Positions 1 through 9,012 of a DNA stretch of 64,000 nt are shown piece by piece. The first letter of the stretch is position 1. Each line of letters starts with the position of its first letter. The notes under the pieces were generated by a model. It was not told the DNA's origin. It worked only from the letters and a program-made list of their open reading frames with translations, and ran no database searches. The DNA comes from CAVYTF01 sp963708205 (GTDB lineage Bacteria > Bacteroidota > Bacteroidia > Chitinophagales > Chitinophagaceae), in NCBI GenBank assembly GCA_963708205.1, contig OY970196.1, positions 2,108,001-2,172,000 on the forward strand. The letters run 5' to 3'. The position numbers and the translations under genes were made by a program.

Positions 1-2
1 CT

Positions 3-1103
3 GAAACCGGAAATACAGCTTTCGCCAATGGTAAACTAATTTTTCTCAGTGGCTCGCCGGAGCTTGAACGCATTGCAGATATTCCTACAGGAAGATTGAG
101 CGGCATTGTAAATCATCATGTGCCAAAATATTTGCGCAGCAATCAATTGCCGAGTTATGAAACAAATTGCATTGAAGATTGGGAAACGAAGCTCGATAAA
201 ATTGTAGAAGAAACGATCAATCAAAACATGACATTGATCAGTGGCATTCCGCCATGGATGCAAATGTATTTTGATAAGTTGCAGGAAAAAAGCGGTAAAA
301 AAATATCAGAACTTTTCCCAAATTTTAGTGTAATGGTTCAGGGTGGTGTAAATTTTGAACCTTATAAAAACAAATTGTTTGAAAGCATCGGAAAAAAAAT
401 TGACACAATAGAATTGTTTCCTGCAAGTGAAGGTTTTTTTGCTTTCCAGGATACTCAAAATGCAGAAGGATTATTATTAAATACAGACAGCGGAATATTT
501 TTTGAGTTTGTTCCTGCTGAAGAAATTTTTAATGAAAATCCGACAAGATTGAGTTTGAATGATATTAAGGTTGGAGAAAATTATGCGCTAATAGTGAGCA
601 GCAATGCGGGTTTGTGGGCATACAACATTGGCGATACAGTAAAATTTGTAAGTACAAAACCTTATCGATTAATTGTAACAGGAAGAACAAAACATTTTAT
701 TTCTGCATTCGGTGAGCATGTGATTAGTGAAGAAGTTGAATGCGCTTTGATGCGCGCAGCTGCTGAAGAAAATATACATATCGTTGAGTTTACTGTTGCG
801 CCAAACATCTCACAAAATGAAGGAAAAAGTTTTCATGAATGGTTTATTGAATTTGAAAATGAACCAAAAGACTTGAATGCTTTCGCAAAAAAAGTAGATG
901 ATAATTTGCGAAGCAAAAATGTTTATTATGATGATTTGATAAGTGGAAATATTTTACAACAATTAAAAATTTCTGTCGTTAAAAAAAATGGTTTTATTAA
1001 TTACATGAAATCAATTGGTAAACTTGGCGGACAAAATAAATTACCAAGACTTAGTAACGACAGGAAGATTGCGGATGAATTAAAATTTGCACTCAATCCC
1101 TAA
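3..1103 (+). CDS. GH3-family acyl-adenylate/amido-synthetase-like protein (5' partial)
   Basis: The reading frame is already open at the left edge (first whole codon at base 3), so the N-terminus lies outside the window. The visible ~366 residues are the C-terminal part of the GH3 auxin-responsive-promoter family, whose members are usually about 500 residues long. Visible signs are the acyl-adenylate motif in ELFPASEGFFAFQ and the later stretch YRLIVTGRTKHFISAFGEHV followed by a C-terminal cap domain. Family members activate carboxylic acids with ATP and may conjugate them to amino acids; the bacterial substrate is unknown. A methionine frame near base 96 is only an internal alternative start and should not be used. 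It ends 49 bp before dxr. The family call is firm; the function is not. Confidence 0.85.
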   Translation, partial: ETGNTAFANGKLIFLSGSPELERIADIPTGRLSGIVNHHVPKYLRSNQLPSYETNCIEDWETKLDKIVEETINQNMTLISGIPPWMQMYFDKLQEKSGKKISELFPNFSVMVQGGVNFEPYKNKLFESIGKKIDTIELFPASEGFFAFQDTQNAEGLLLNTDSGIFFEFVPAEEIFNENPTRLSLNDIKVGENYALIVSSNAGLWAYNIGDTVKFVSTKPYRLIVTGRTKHFISAFGEHVISEEVECALMRAAAEENIHIVEFTVAPNISQNEGKSFHEWFIEFENEPKDLNAFAKKVDDNLRSKNVYYDDLISGNILQQLKISVVKKNGFINYMKSIGKLGGQNKLPRLSNDRKIADELKFALNP

Positions 1104-1152
1104 AGGGACTTTATTATATTGCAACGATTTTTAAAGAAAGCGAACAAAAGAT

Positions 1153-2346
1153 ATGAGTGAAATTTCTCAACAAAATTCCTTTTCAGGTGCGGCTCTCAAA
1201 CGCATAGCCATATTTGGTTCTACCGGTTCTATCGGCAGACAGGCACTTGAAGTAATTGCTTCTCATTCAGGAAAATTTTCTGTCGAAATATTAACTGCTC
1301 ACACCAACGAAGATCTTCTTATAAAACAAGCGCTCGCATTCAATCCAAACATTGTAGTAATTGTTGATGAAAAAAAATATGAAAAAGTAAAAGACGCATT
1401 ATCATCAACTAATATAAAAGTTTTTGCAGGCGAAGATGCCTTGGATGAAGTGGCTGCGATGGATTGCTACGATCTAATGCTGGCGGGCATTGTAGGCTAT
1501 GCAGGTTTAAAGCCGACACTTCGCGCAATAGAATGCGGCAAGCCTGTGGCACTTGCAAATAAAGAAACATTAGTTGTTGCAGGCGACATTATAATGCAAA
1601 AAGCATTTGAAAAAAAAGTGCCTGTTATTCCTGTTGATAGCGAACACTCAGCCATATTTCAATGCCTGATTGGTGAAGGAAGAAATAAGATTGAAAAGGT
1701 AATTCTTACTGCAAGCGGCGGACCATTTCTTGGAAGAAAACCAAATTTTTTGGTGAATGTAAAACGCGATCACGCACTGCAGCATCCTAACTGGAATATG
1801 GGCGCTAAAATTTCTATAGACTCTGCAACCCTTATGAATAAAGGGCTTGAGATGATAGAAGCACGCTGGCTTTTTAATTTAGAGCCTGTGCAAATACAGG
1901 TTATCATTCATCCGCAAAGCATTATTCACAGCATCGTACAGTTTGAAGACGGCAGCATGAAAGCGCAAATGGGTTTGCCGGATATGAAGTTGCCGATTCA
2001 ATATGCGCTTGCTTTTCCACAGAGAATCAGCAGCACTTTTCCACGATATGATTTTAAAAAACCAAGTACATTAACCTTTGAAGAACCTGATCTGCGTACG
2101 TTTCGTAACCTTGCACTTGCAACAGAAGCTTTGTATAAAGGTGGCAATCTTGCATGCATTTTAAATGCCGCAAATGAAATAGCTGTGTTTGCTTTCTTGA
2201 GAAACAGGATTGGCTTTCTTGACATTACGGAAGTGGTAGAGCAAAGCATGACCAAAATTGCTTTCATACAAAATCCAACATTGCAGGAGTATTTCGACAG
2301 TGATGCAGAAGCAAGAAACTTTGCAGCTTCACTTGCGCAATTGTAG
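1153..2346 (+). CDS. dxr: 1-deoxy-D-xylulose 5-phosphate reductoisomerase
   Basis: NADPH-dependent enzyme of the MEP isoprenoid pathway that converts DXP to 2-C-methyl-D-erythritol 4-phosphate in the cytosol. The 397-residue length is normal for the family. The N-terminal Rossmann motif GSTGSIG is at residues 22-28, ANKETLV lies in the linker, the metal and substrate motif VDSEHSAIFQ is near residues 161-170, then ASGGPF and the signature MGAKISIDSATLMNKGLE. ATG at 1153 leaves a short extension of about 16 residues before the Rossmann strand. It is followed about 100 bp later by rseP, also on the plus strand. Confidence 0.97.
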   Translation: MSEISQQNSFSGAALKRIAIFGSTGSIGRQALEVIASHSGKFSVEILTAHTNEDLLIKQALAFNPNIVVIVDEKKYEKVKDALSSTNIKVFAGEDALDEVAAMDCYDLMLAGIVGYAGLKPTLRAIECGKPVALANKETLVVAGDIIMQKAFEKKVPVIPVDSEHSAIFQCLIGEGRNKIEKVILTASGGPFLGRKPNFLVNVKRDHALQHPNWNMGAKISIDSATLMNKGLEMIEARWLFNLEPVQIQVIIHPQSIIHSIVQFEDGSMKAQMGLPDMKLPIQYALAFPQRISSTFPRYDFKKPSTLTFEEPDLRTFRNLALATEALYKGGNLACILNAANEIAVFAFLRNRIGFLDITEVVEQSMTKIAFIQNPTLQEYFDSDAEARNFAASLAQL

Positions 2347-2449
2347 TATAATCTTTTCTTCAATCATTTATATATTTCCCTTAACGATGAATGTATTATT
2401 ATTGCACTCATTTTTTTAAGATGATAATCATTTAATAAAATTTCTGCGG

Positions 2450-3805
2450 ATGGTACTTTTAGCAATAGATTGGGGAAGTGTTGGAATAAAAACTTTGCAG
2501 TTCATTCTTGCGTTTTCAATATTGGTAACCTTGCATGAACTCGGGCATTTTGCAACGGCAAGATGGTTTAAATGCCGTGTTGAAAAATTTTATTTATTCT
2601 TTGATGCGGGTTTTAGTTTAATAAAGAAAAAAATTGGTGAAACCGTTTATGGCATTGGCTGGATCCCTTTCGGCGGTTATGTAAAAATTGCCGGAATGAT
2701 TGATGAAAGTATGGACAAGGAAGCAATGAAGCAACCACCAAAACCTTATGAATTTCGCAGTAAAGCTGCATGGCAAAGATTGATAATTATGTGCGCCGGA
2801 GTGATCATGAATATATTGCTTGCGTTGTTTTTATTTATCATGCTCACCTATAAATGGGGAGATGAATATTTGCCTGCAAAGAATGTTATTTATGGTGTTC
2901 ATGCAGATTCTCTTGCAAGAAAAATTGGTATTCAGGATGGCGATAAAATTGTTTCGATAGATAACAAACCTGTTGAAAATTTTGCGACGATCGGCAGCGA
3001 TTTAATTTTAAAAACTGCAAAGACAATTCAAATTGAAAGGGATGGAAAAATAATAACCCTTCCTGTAACGGATGAATTTATACAGGAATTAAACAAGAAT
3101 AAATTAGCCGGTTTTGTTGATGTGCGCGTGCCTGTTGTTGTGGATTCTGTTGACATGACGAAAGCACATTTTACTGAAAATAAATTGCAGAAAGGAGATA
3201 AATTAATCGGAATAAATAATCAACCATTTCAATATTATAATGAGTTTGACAGCTTAAAAAGATTATATAAAAATCAGGAAGTCAATCTCGTTGTTTTAAG
3301 AAACAAGGATACTGTAAATGTGAAGGCAAAGCTTGATACAGCGGGCGCTGTAGGGTTTATGGCCGTATCAGATTTTTCAAAATTCTTTACGACAGTTACG
3401 CATAATTATACATTGGCGCAATCAATTCCTGTTGGTATAACAAGATGCTGGACAACGCTTGGACATTACATCGACGGGCTTCGTCAAATATTTTCCGGCA
3501 GAATAAAAGCGAGTGATTCGTTGGTTGGTATTGTTGGCATTGGCAATGCATTTCCGGGCATTTGGGATTGGCAAAAGTTTTGGACATTGACAGCAATTTT
3601 TTCTATCATTCTTGCTTTCATGAATATTTTACCAATACCTGCGCTTGATGGCGGACATGCGTTATTTTGTGTGTATGAAATTATCACAGGAAAAAAACCA
3701 AGCGATAAGTTTATGGAATATGCACAAATGGTTGGCATGATTTTGTTGCTTGGCTTAATGGCTTATGCTTTAGGATTGGATTTTTGGAGAATATTTACAA
3801 AGTAA
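2450..3805 (+). CDS. rseP: RseP-type site-2 membrane metalloprotease
   Basis: Intramembrane zinc protease that cleaves transmembrane substrates such as anti-sigma factors within the inner membrane. The zinc motif HELGH is at residues 29-33 in the first membrane helix, followed by the FGGYVKIAGM stretch typical of the family. One or two PDZ-like regions span roughly residues 145-310 (GDKIVSIDNKPV and GDKLIGINNQPF are the carboxylate-loop-like segments). The C-terminal helix carries the second active-site motif in LPIPALDGGHALF near residue 395. The 451-residue length fits. Its natural substrate cannot be read from this window. Confidence 0.95.
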   Translation: MVLLAIDWGSVGIKTLQFILAFSILVTLHELGHFATARWFKCRVEKFYLFFDAGFSLIKKKIGETVYGIGWIPFGGYVKIAGMIDESMDKEAMKQPPKPYEFRSKAAWQRLIIMCAGVIMNILLALFLFIMLTYKWGDEYLPAKNVIYGVHADSLARKIGIQDGDKIVSIDNKPVENFATIGSDLILKTAKTIQIERDGKIITLPVTDEFIQELNKNKLAGFVDVRVPVVVDSVDMTKAHFTENKLQKGDKLIGINNQPFQYYNEFDSLKRLYKNQEVNLVVLRNKDTVNVKAKLDTAGAVGFMAVSDFSKFFTTVTHNYTLAQSIPVGITRCWTTLGHYIDGLRQIFSGRIKASDSLVGIVGIGNAFPGIWDWQKFWTLTAIFSIILAFMNILPIPALDGGHALFCVYEIITGKKPSDKFMEYAQMVGMILLLGLMAYALGLDFWRIFTK

Positions 3806-3938
3806 ATTATAGAGTGCGATTTTTAGGTTGATGGTTGTACTTTCTTAATTTCATTTTCAATGCAATTTATTTTATAAATTCTTTTAATAATTTTGTGAGA
3901 ATAATTTGAATTGAGGAAGCTGAATAGAATTACAAAGC

Positions 3939-3957
3939 GTACAAGAGTGCGACGCAA
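3939..3957 (+). repeat. 19-nt interspersed repeat, copy 1
   Basis: GTACAAGAGTGCGACGCAA occurs here, and its exact reverse complement occurs at 31796-31814. It lies in the non-coding gap between rseP and ssrA. Nothing else of note was seen in this gap (3806-4033). Confidence 0.6.
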
Positions 3958-4033
3958 CGGATGTTCCATAGTAATTCAATTGTTTGGTTCATAAATCTTC
4001 TTCATTTTTAATTTCTAATTTTTAATTATACAT

Positions 4034-4402
4034 GGGGCTGTATTGGTTTTGACAGCATCGGTTGTGGCAGGTGCAAGCATGCAGTGCGTTGGATAGTCAG
4101 CACTTTAATCTGAATGTTCAAATTTTAAATGGCAATACTCAGTATGCCATGGCTGCCTAATCAGTGATTAGATAGTCATTCGGGCCGCAAGACAGGTTTA
4201 TCTGTTACCAGGTTTTGCCGCCGACTTAAAACAAAACAGGTTGCTGCTGCAGAAGGCTGTGACTGCAGCAAAAGACGATGCAGCTAAGTGTATAATTGGT
4301 TTGTTGATTTCCTGTTATGCGCCGACAATTAATAATGAAATAAGCATGTAGAAAGCTTGTGGCAATGATGTTTGGACAGCGGTTCGAATCCGCTCAGCTC
4401 CA
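4034..4402 (+). ncRNA. ssrA: tmRNA (transfer-messenger RNA)
   Basis: Rescues stalled ribosomes and tags the nascent peptide for degradation. The 5' end GGGGCTG (4034-4040) pairs with CAGCTCC (4395-4401), with one G-T wobble, to form the tRNA-like acceptor stem. The T-arm sequence GGTTCGAATCC is at 4381-4391. The tag frame starts with a GGC resume codon at 4131 and reads GNTQYAMAA, then TAA at 4158-4160. The YAMAA ending fits tags known from Bacteroidota. The CCA end is not encoded. The 3' 70-odd bases are also the antisense template for the C-terminus of the serine recombinase at 4329-5924. Confidence 0.96.
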
Positions 4403-5924
4403 CATTAGCGGACAAACTCAAATTTTTGAATAATTGTCCGCTATTTTTTTTCCGAAAAGCCTTGTCTGTATTGAGTATTAGCTTGACCGCTTCATTAATT
4501 TTTGCGGTTCGACAATTTTCTTTAGTGAAAAACAGCTTTTCAGGAAATATCGAACCAAGCAGTTTTCTTTTAATTTCTATTGATGAACTATTATAAAATT
4601 TGTCTATCTTAGATAAGAGATCTATTCCTTTTTCTAAATTAGTTTTGTATTGGGTTGCAGATTCTTTTTTTTCGCTTAATTCCTCATTTAATATTCTTAT
4701 TTCATTCCTGTATCTGGTTGCAGATTTATTAAAAGTAATTGCATCTATTTTTTCATCCGCTAAAAGGTTTTCCAATTTTTCAATCCGGTTATTGTTTGTC
4801 TTTATTTCTGAGTAAATTTTCTCAGGAGATTTTTTTTGTTGCTGTTTTGTTTCCAGCAAATTTTTAACCATAAGATTGTACAACTCGTGTGCATTCTTTG
4901 ACAATTTAATTTCTCCTAAAATAGATTCAACTTTTTGATGGACATCAACAGCCCTTAATCTTACTTCTCTGCATAAATTGCAATGATAATAATAATGCCG
5001 ATTTCCATTTCTACTTCTGGAACCGCTAGCCGTCATAATTCCACCGCAGCTTCCACACTTAATAAAGCCTCTCAATGGAATTTCAGGTGAAAATAATTTA
5101 TGACTTTTGCTGTAATTGATATTTTTAGCAGGATTGATTAACTGCTGCACTTTATAAAATAAGTTCTGATCTATTAGCGGCGTATGCATTCCTTTTACAT
5201 AGAAACCTTCTTTCTTTTCATCATCAACATCATTGCATTTTACAAAAATTTCTCCTGCATATAATCTGTTTCTTATCATTGTATAAAAGCCTGACTTTGC
5301 AAAATATTTGCCCTTCATTTGACAATCTTTTCTGATTATCGTCGGATTATCTCCCTGCGCTAACCTTTCGAAAATTTTTCTAATAAGCTTTGCGTCCTCA
5401 TTAGGGACAATTAAGGGCTTCTTAAGCGCGTCCTTAGTAAGTGAATAACCAAATGGAGGTTTCCCGAGCCACCTGCCTTCCGCTTTGGCTTTTCTTACGC
5501 CTTCCGTAATCTTCATAGATCTTCGTTTGTTATCAATATCGGGTAAGACTAAATAAATAGAAAGGATCATCTTGTTTTCGGGAACTTTCAGATCGAGCGG
5601 TTGTTCTATAGCTTGAACTTCTACCTGATAACTTTCCAATCTGTTTAGCATCGCATAGGATTCCGTGACATTACGTGAAAATCTATCCCAGGTTGTAAAA
5701 AGCAACAAATCAATTTTATTCTTATTACTTGAAATGAATTCCAGCATTTTTTGGAACTCAGGACGTCTAAAGTCTTTTGCTGAATGATCTTCTCTGAATA
5801 TTTTGATTATTTGAATTTCATTGTTTAAGCAATAGGATGATAATTTTTCAATTTGTATATCAAGGCTGTATCCTTTTGCCTGTTCATCACTCGATACACG
5901 CGCCATTATTATCGCTCTTTTCAT
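4329..5924 (-). CDS. Large serine recombinase (integrase)
   Basis: Site-specific DNA recombinase of the resolvase/invertase superfamily. The catalytic domain starts with ARVSSDEQAKGYSLDIQ (nucleophile Ser11 or Ser12) and contains DRFSRN at residues 80-85. A recombinase domain follows (about 155-270), then a zinc ribbon with Cys290, Cys293, Cys315 and Cys318, and a coiled coil (about 365-440). The 531-residue length is typical of phage and mobile-element integrases. Its final ~25 codons run antisense through the 3' end of ssrA, so the element was probably inserted at ssrA and the gene now borrows its end from the target. The start at 5924 overlaps the upstream 60-residue gene by 38 bp. A degraded homologous fragment lies at 39950-40146. 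Confidence 0.92.
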   Translation of the reverse strand: MKRAIIMARVSSDEQAKGYSLDIQIEKLSSYCLNNEIQIIKIFREDHSAKDFRRPEFQKMLEFISSNKNKIDLLLFTTWDRFSRNVTESYAMLNRLESYQVEVQAIEQPLDLKVPENKMILSIYLVLPDIDNKRRSMKITEGVRKAKAEGRWLGKPPFGYSLTKDALKKPLIVPNEDAKLIRKIFERLAQGDNPTIIRKDCQMKGKYFAKSGFYTMIRNRLYAGEIFVKCNDVDDEKKEGFYVKGMHTPLIDQNLFYKVQQLINPAKNINYSKSHKLFSPEIPLRGFIKCGSCGGIMTASGSRSRNGNRHYYYHCNLCREVRLRAVDVHQKVESILGEIKLSKNAHELYNLMVKNLLETKQQQKKSPEKIYSEIKTNNNRIEKLENLLADEKIDAITFNKSATRYRNEIRILNEELSEKKESATQYKTNLEKGIDLLSKIDKFYNSSSIEIKRKLLGSIFPEKLFFTKENCRTAKINEAVKLILNTDKAFRKKNSGQLFKNLSLSANVELSGFEPLSKHHCHKLSTCLFHY

Positions 5925-6069
5925 TTTCCGGAATCTTTAAATGTTCAAAATAGTTTTTTACCGAAAGATCTGCAAATAGTTGCAGAAGTTCTGCAATCTG
6001 TTTAATCTCTTCGTCAGTATAATTCTCATCTTTATTTAGAATCTTCTTTGAAGTTTCAAAGTCAACCAT
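5887..6069 (-). CDS. Small acidic hypothetical protein upstream of the recombinase
   Basis: A 60-residue protein rich in Asp, Glu and Lys with no recognised domain; it is probably helical (EEIKQIAELLQLFADLSVKNYFEHL). Its 3' end overlaps the recombinase start by 38 bp in another frame, which suggests translational coupling and a shared element-borne role. Its function is unknown. It could be a spurious frame, but overlap with a recombinase gene in the same direction argues for a real gene. Confidence 0.55.
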   Translation of the reverse strand: MVDFETSKKILNKDENYTDEEIKQIAELLQLFADLSVKNYFEHLKIPENEKSDNNGACIE

Positions 6070-6157
6070 CTTTAATTGCAGTGAAGACCGGCATTGATGC
6101 TGTGTATTTTAGCCGGGGTGCAACCATAAGAGCTGACTTAGTCATATACTCCATTTA

Positions 6158-7099
6158 TTAAAGTTTATATTTTTTAGTTTTTATAGAACCAATTACTTTT
6201 TTATCAAACGACTTAATCATTATTTCCGCATAACCTTCTGTCAAGAGTAATTCTTTGATTCTTGCTTCTGCTTCAGTTTTTGTTTTTCTTGTTACTGTAA
6301 GCATTTGCGGTTTGTCTTTTTCAAAAGTAATTTTGATAGAAATATTGTTTTTGTTTCTTACATGCTTCAGGATAGTGATTTCTGCTTCAGTAAAAGGTAT
6401 TTCGCGCAATTGTTCAGGGATGTAATCTTCTTTTAATAGTTGATATACAATATTGGTAACTGAAATAGATATGTGCGATTGGTTCAATGCATTTTGATAA
6501 AGTTTCTCAATCTCGGGATCTGATTTTCCATGTTGATAAAAAAGACATTCATTATTAATAGTCCATAATAAATCAACATGTCTTTGAAATATCAAAGTTA
6601 GGACAACAAAAGTCGTCAATGGGGCATTCATAAACCGAAGGTTTTCGGATTGAAATTTAACTACTTCAGACAAGGCCTGCACCAATTGCTCATCAGACAA
6701 AAGTCCATTTGATGCCAATTTCAGAGCATTTAACAGACTAGGGTCTTTCATTTTTGCAAGATCAAGCGCTTTATTTAAATCTATATTTTTTACCATTTCA
6801 TTTTTAATTTTTTGTATATCAGGAATACTGACACCAAAATCCCGTAGCTGCTTTATGATTGCTATCCATACTAATTCTACAAAATGAAATTTTTTTCTTT
6901 TATTTTCTGTTTTCTCCAACAACAAACCTGCATCATCCCAACCGGAAAGTACCCTTGAGTGATTGTCAATAAAACTTAAAGCCGAGGAAGGGAATTGTTT
7001 ATAGAAAATTTTATTAAATATATCAAGAGATCTCTCTTCGGAAATGTTGGATTGCGATAGTATCTTTTTTCCTAATTCCTGTACTATAGATAGTTCCAT
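6158..7099 (-). CDS. Hypothetical protein with MerR-like N-terminal DNA-binding region
   Basis: A 313-residue protein. Residues about 45-105 read like a MerR-type winged helix: a VLSGWDDAGLL turn, a basic patch (ENKRKKFHF), then VELVWIAIIKQLRDFGVSIPDIQKIK, which matches the usual order of MerR helices. The remaining ~200 residues are not recognised. It is transcribed away from the small-gene pair at 7224-7963, with a 124-bp AT-rich gap between, an arrangement common for regulators of divergent genes. The DNA-binding role is inferred from sequence character alone. Confidence 0.6.
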   Translation of the reverse strand: MELSIVQELGKKILSQSNISEERSLDIFNKIFYKQFPSSALSFIDNHSRVLSGWDDAGLLLEKTENKRKKFHFVELVWIAIIKQLRDFGVSIPDIQKIKNEMVKNIDLNKALDLAKMKDPSLLNALKLASNGLLSDEQLVQALSEVVKFQSENLRFMNAPLTTFVVLTLIFQRHVDLLWTINNECLFYQHGKSDPEIEKLYQNALNQSHISISVTNIVYQLLKEDYIPEQLREIPFTEAEITILKHVRNKNNISIKITFEKDKPQMLTVTRKTKTEAEARIKELLLTEGYAEIMIKSFDKKVIGSIKTKKYKL

Positions 7100-7223
7100 A
7101 TTTTTTTTCTTAATTAATACTCTTAAGTAATTAGAAGAATTAAATCACTAAGTCTGTATAAAAGTATATAATTTTACTGAATAGTAAATAATATTTTTTA
7201 CTTCTATTTAATAAATAAAGTAA

Positions 7224-7670
7224 ATGCCTTTAAAAATAAAAGAAAGCAGATATCCTGAAAGAAATTGCCCACACCGGTACTGTCTTAAAAAGTTCAAGCC
7301 AAACCGCTCTAACCAGGTGTATTGTTCAAATGATTGCAGGATTAATGAAAACAACGATATCCGTAAAGAACGGGATATGCCGCTAAGGCAAATGAATAAG
7401 GAAATTAAATTCAATGAGATGATACTAAAAAAAATTTATTCAATAGCTAAACAGAATAAATTTTCAGGCCAATTGTTAGTATATGAAAATTTTGTTTTCG
7501 GTCCCTCTGTCACAACTTTTATTAATGAAACAAATAAAAATAATATTTTATGGTTTTTACAGTATGGTCTTGAAAAAGTTGGAGCAATGACTGGCGAAGA
7601 AATTACAGCAAATTCATCAATAAATAACTTCTATTTTATTATTCATTATAAAGAAACTCTTAAATCATGA
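7224..7670 (+). CDS. Hypothetical protein with N-terminal zinc-finger-like cysteines
   Basis: A 148-residue protein. The N-terminus carries CPHRYC and YCSNDC about 14 residues apart, a four-cysteine pattern that looks like a small zinc ribbon. The rest is lysine- and asparagine-rich and has no recognised domain. Its stop overlaps the start of the next gene by four bases (ATGA), so the two are likely co-translated. It is probably part of the recombinase-linked element, judging by position only. Confidence 0.6.
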   Translation: MPLKIKESRYPERNCPHRYCLKKFKPNRSNQVYCSNDCRINENNDIRKERDMPLRQMNKEIKFNEMILKKIYSIAKQNKFSGQLLVYENFVFGPSVTTFINETNKNNILWFLQYGLEKVGAMTGEEITANSSINNFYFIIHYKETLKS

Positions 7671-7963
7671 CATACCAAATCCGACAGGCGCAGCCTCATG
7701 AAATATTTTTTCACGAAAAACAATTTATCATTCCATCTGAAACTTTGCCTGTTTCAAACATTCCTGCAGCACCTGTAACAAATCAAAGAATGGAATCGCT
7801 TGATTTAACTAAGCCCATGGTGCATTTCGATAAAAATGCAAAAAATATTAACCTCTATGCTGTTTTGATTTGTTTAGGTATTGGGGTATTTATTTGCGGT
7901 GTAATAGTATATGTAAATGATCTAAATAATCGGAAAGAGAAGAACAAGAGTGAAAATAATTAA
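7667..7963 (+). CDS. Small single-pass membrane protein, hypothetical
   Basis: A 98-residue protein with one strong hydrophobic segment near residues 63-83 (NLYAVLICLGIGVFICGVIVYV) and a charged C-terminal tail. The N-terminal ~60 residues are polar. The start codon overlaps the stop of the preceding gene (ATGA). The function is unknown. Confidence 0.6.
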   Translation: MTYQIRQAQPHEIFFHEKQFIIPSETLPVSNIPAAPVTNQRMESLDLTKPMVHFDKNAKNINLYAVLICLGIGVFICGVIVYVNDLNNRKEKNKSENN

Positions 7964-8409
7964 AGTTAATTCTGTTCTTTTAATTGTGCCGAAGAAAGAA
8001 ATGAACTTTTCTTTGGTGCAAATATCTTTTTAAGTTAAGATAAAAATCAAGTAACTTATTTACTTCTGTTTCAAAGCATATTATTCCGTGTAAATCCGTA
8101 TGTATGAAAGATATAATTACTGTTATTGCTTTTGGGATAATATAAAACCAACATCAAACTGCTTTCTCATGCAGCTCGTAAGAAGCTGAAACGAACCAAT
8201 GTAGAAAATACAAAACAAACATCTTCATGGTGTATTATGAATTGATAATCCTTATTAACATGGTTGAATTACATTTGAATTAAAACGGATTGATAAACAA
8301 AAAAATAATAACAACGGGTAAACGATAAAAATATCCTTTTGAATTTAATTGAAAAAAAATTCTTCGATTAAATTTTCTATTTAGTTTTATTTGTTGAAAA
8401 ATATTAGCG
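7964..8409. other. Non-coding stretch with the left 30-bp repeat
   Basis: About 450 bp of AT-rich DNA with no convincing gene. The only structure I see is one copy of the 30-bp direct repeat at 8277-8306. Confidence 0.5.
8277..8306 (+). repeat. 30-bp direct repeat, left copy (stress-island flank)
   Basis: The 30 bases contain the core TTAAAACGGATT followed by an A-rich tail ending AACAAAAAAAT. The same 30 bases, with one mismatch and in the same orientation, occur at 29671-29700. Both copies are followed by similar ATAACA...ACGG sequence. The two copies bracket the stress gene cluster. Confidence 0.7.
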
Positions 8410-8710
8410 TTAGCTGATTTCTGGTAATCGAAAACTGGTAAGGAAAACGATGGTACAATTACTGGATATTCTTTTACAATTTTTAATAGAAGCGATATTG
8501 ATAAGTATTACCGGCGGCATAATCGGGGTGGTATTAGAAATTACTGCATCGCATCTCATTACATTATTTCTTTCATGGCCTACACTTGTTTCAGAGTCAT
8601 CCATTTTTTTATCCTTTATGGTATGCGCCATCACTGGTGTATTTTTTGGTTACTATCCTGCCCAAAAAGCATCGAACCTCGACCCTATAGATGCTTTAAG
8701 ATATGAGTAA
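8410..8710 (+). pseudogene. ABC transporter permease (MacB/FtsX-like) C-terminal remnant
   Basis: The 86 residues from 8450 read as the last part of a MacB-type permease: a DILLQFLIEAILISITGGIIGV helix, a second hydrophobic helix, and the family ending GYYPAQKASNLDPIDALRYE. Just upstream, codons resembling the usual IGIRKAVG segment are present but out of frame. The periplasmic domain, the first helices and any ATPase partner are missing. This is therefore a fragment of a gene of about 400 or more codons, not a functional transporter. Confidence 0.75.
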
Positions 8711-9012
8711 ATAAAATTAGTAAAAAAGTGGTTTGTTAAGTTTCTACTAATAGAGATTATAGTTTTTTCGTCATGGAAATAATAATTTGTAAAAAAAACA
8801 AGTTTTGGTATTACCAGAAACCAGCTAACGCAAATATTTTTTTCGTCCTCCAGGGTTTTCAAAAATTAAGTCAACAAACAATGAATATCCAATCGTCAGA
8901 TCCAGCCGGTATAGTATTTTACGCTTCGATAAGCTTAATAACGATAATGCCGTTTAAGTGAGCAACACAACGATGCTTAATAGAATTACAAATGCCCGTC
9001 CCAATAAATAAT

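Noticed and set aside
1998..2363. Minus-strand frame of 121 codons at the 3' end of dxr
   Set aside because: Shadow of dxr; the reverse frame has no start signal and no family features.
8773..8961. 62-codon plus-strand frame between the permease remnant and mgtA
   Set aside because: Composition looks like random AT-rich DNA, no ribosome site, and no similarity to anything I recognise.
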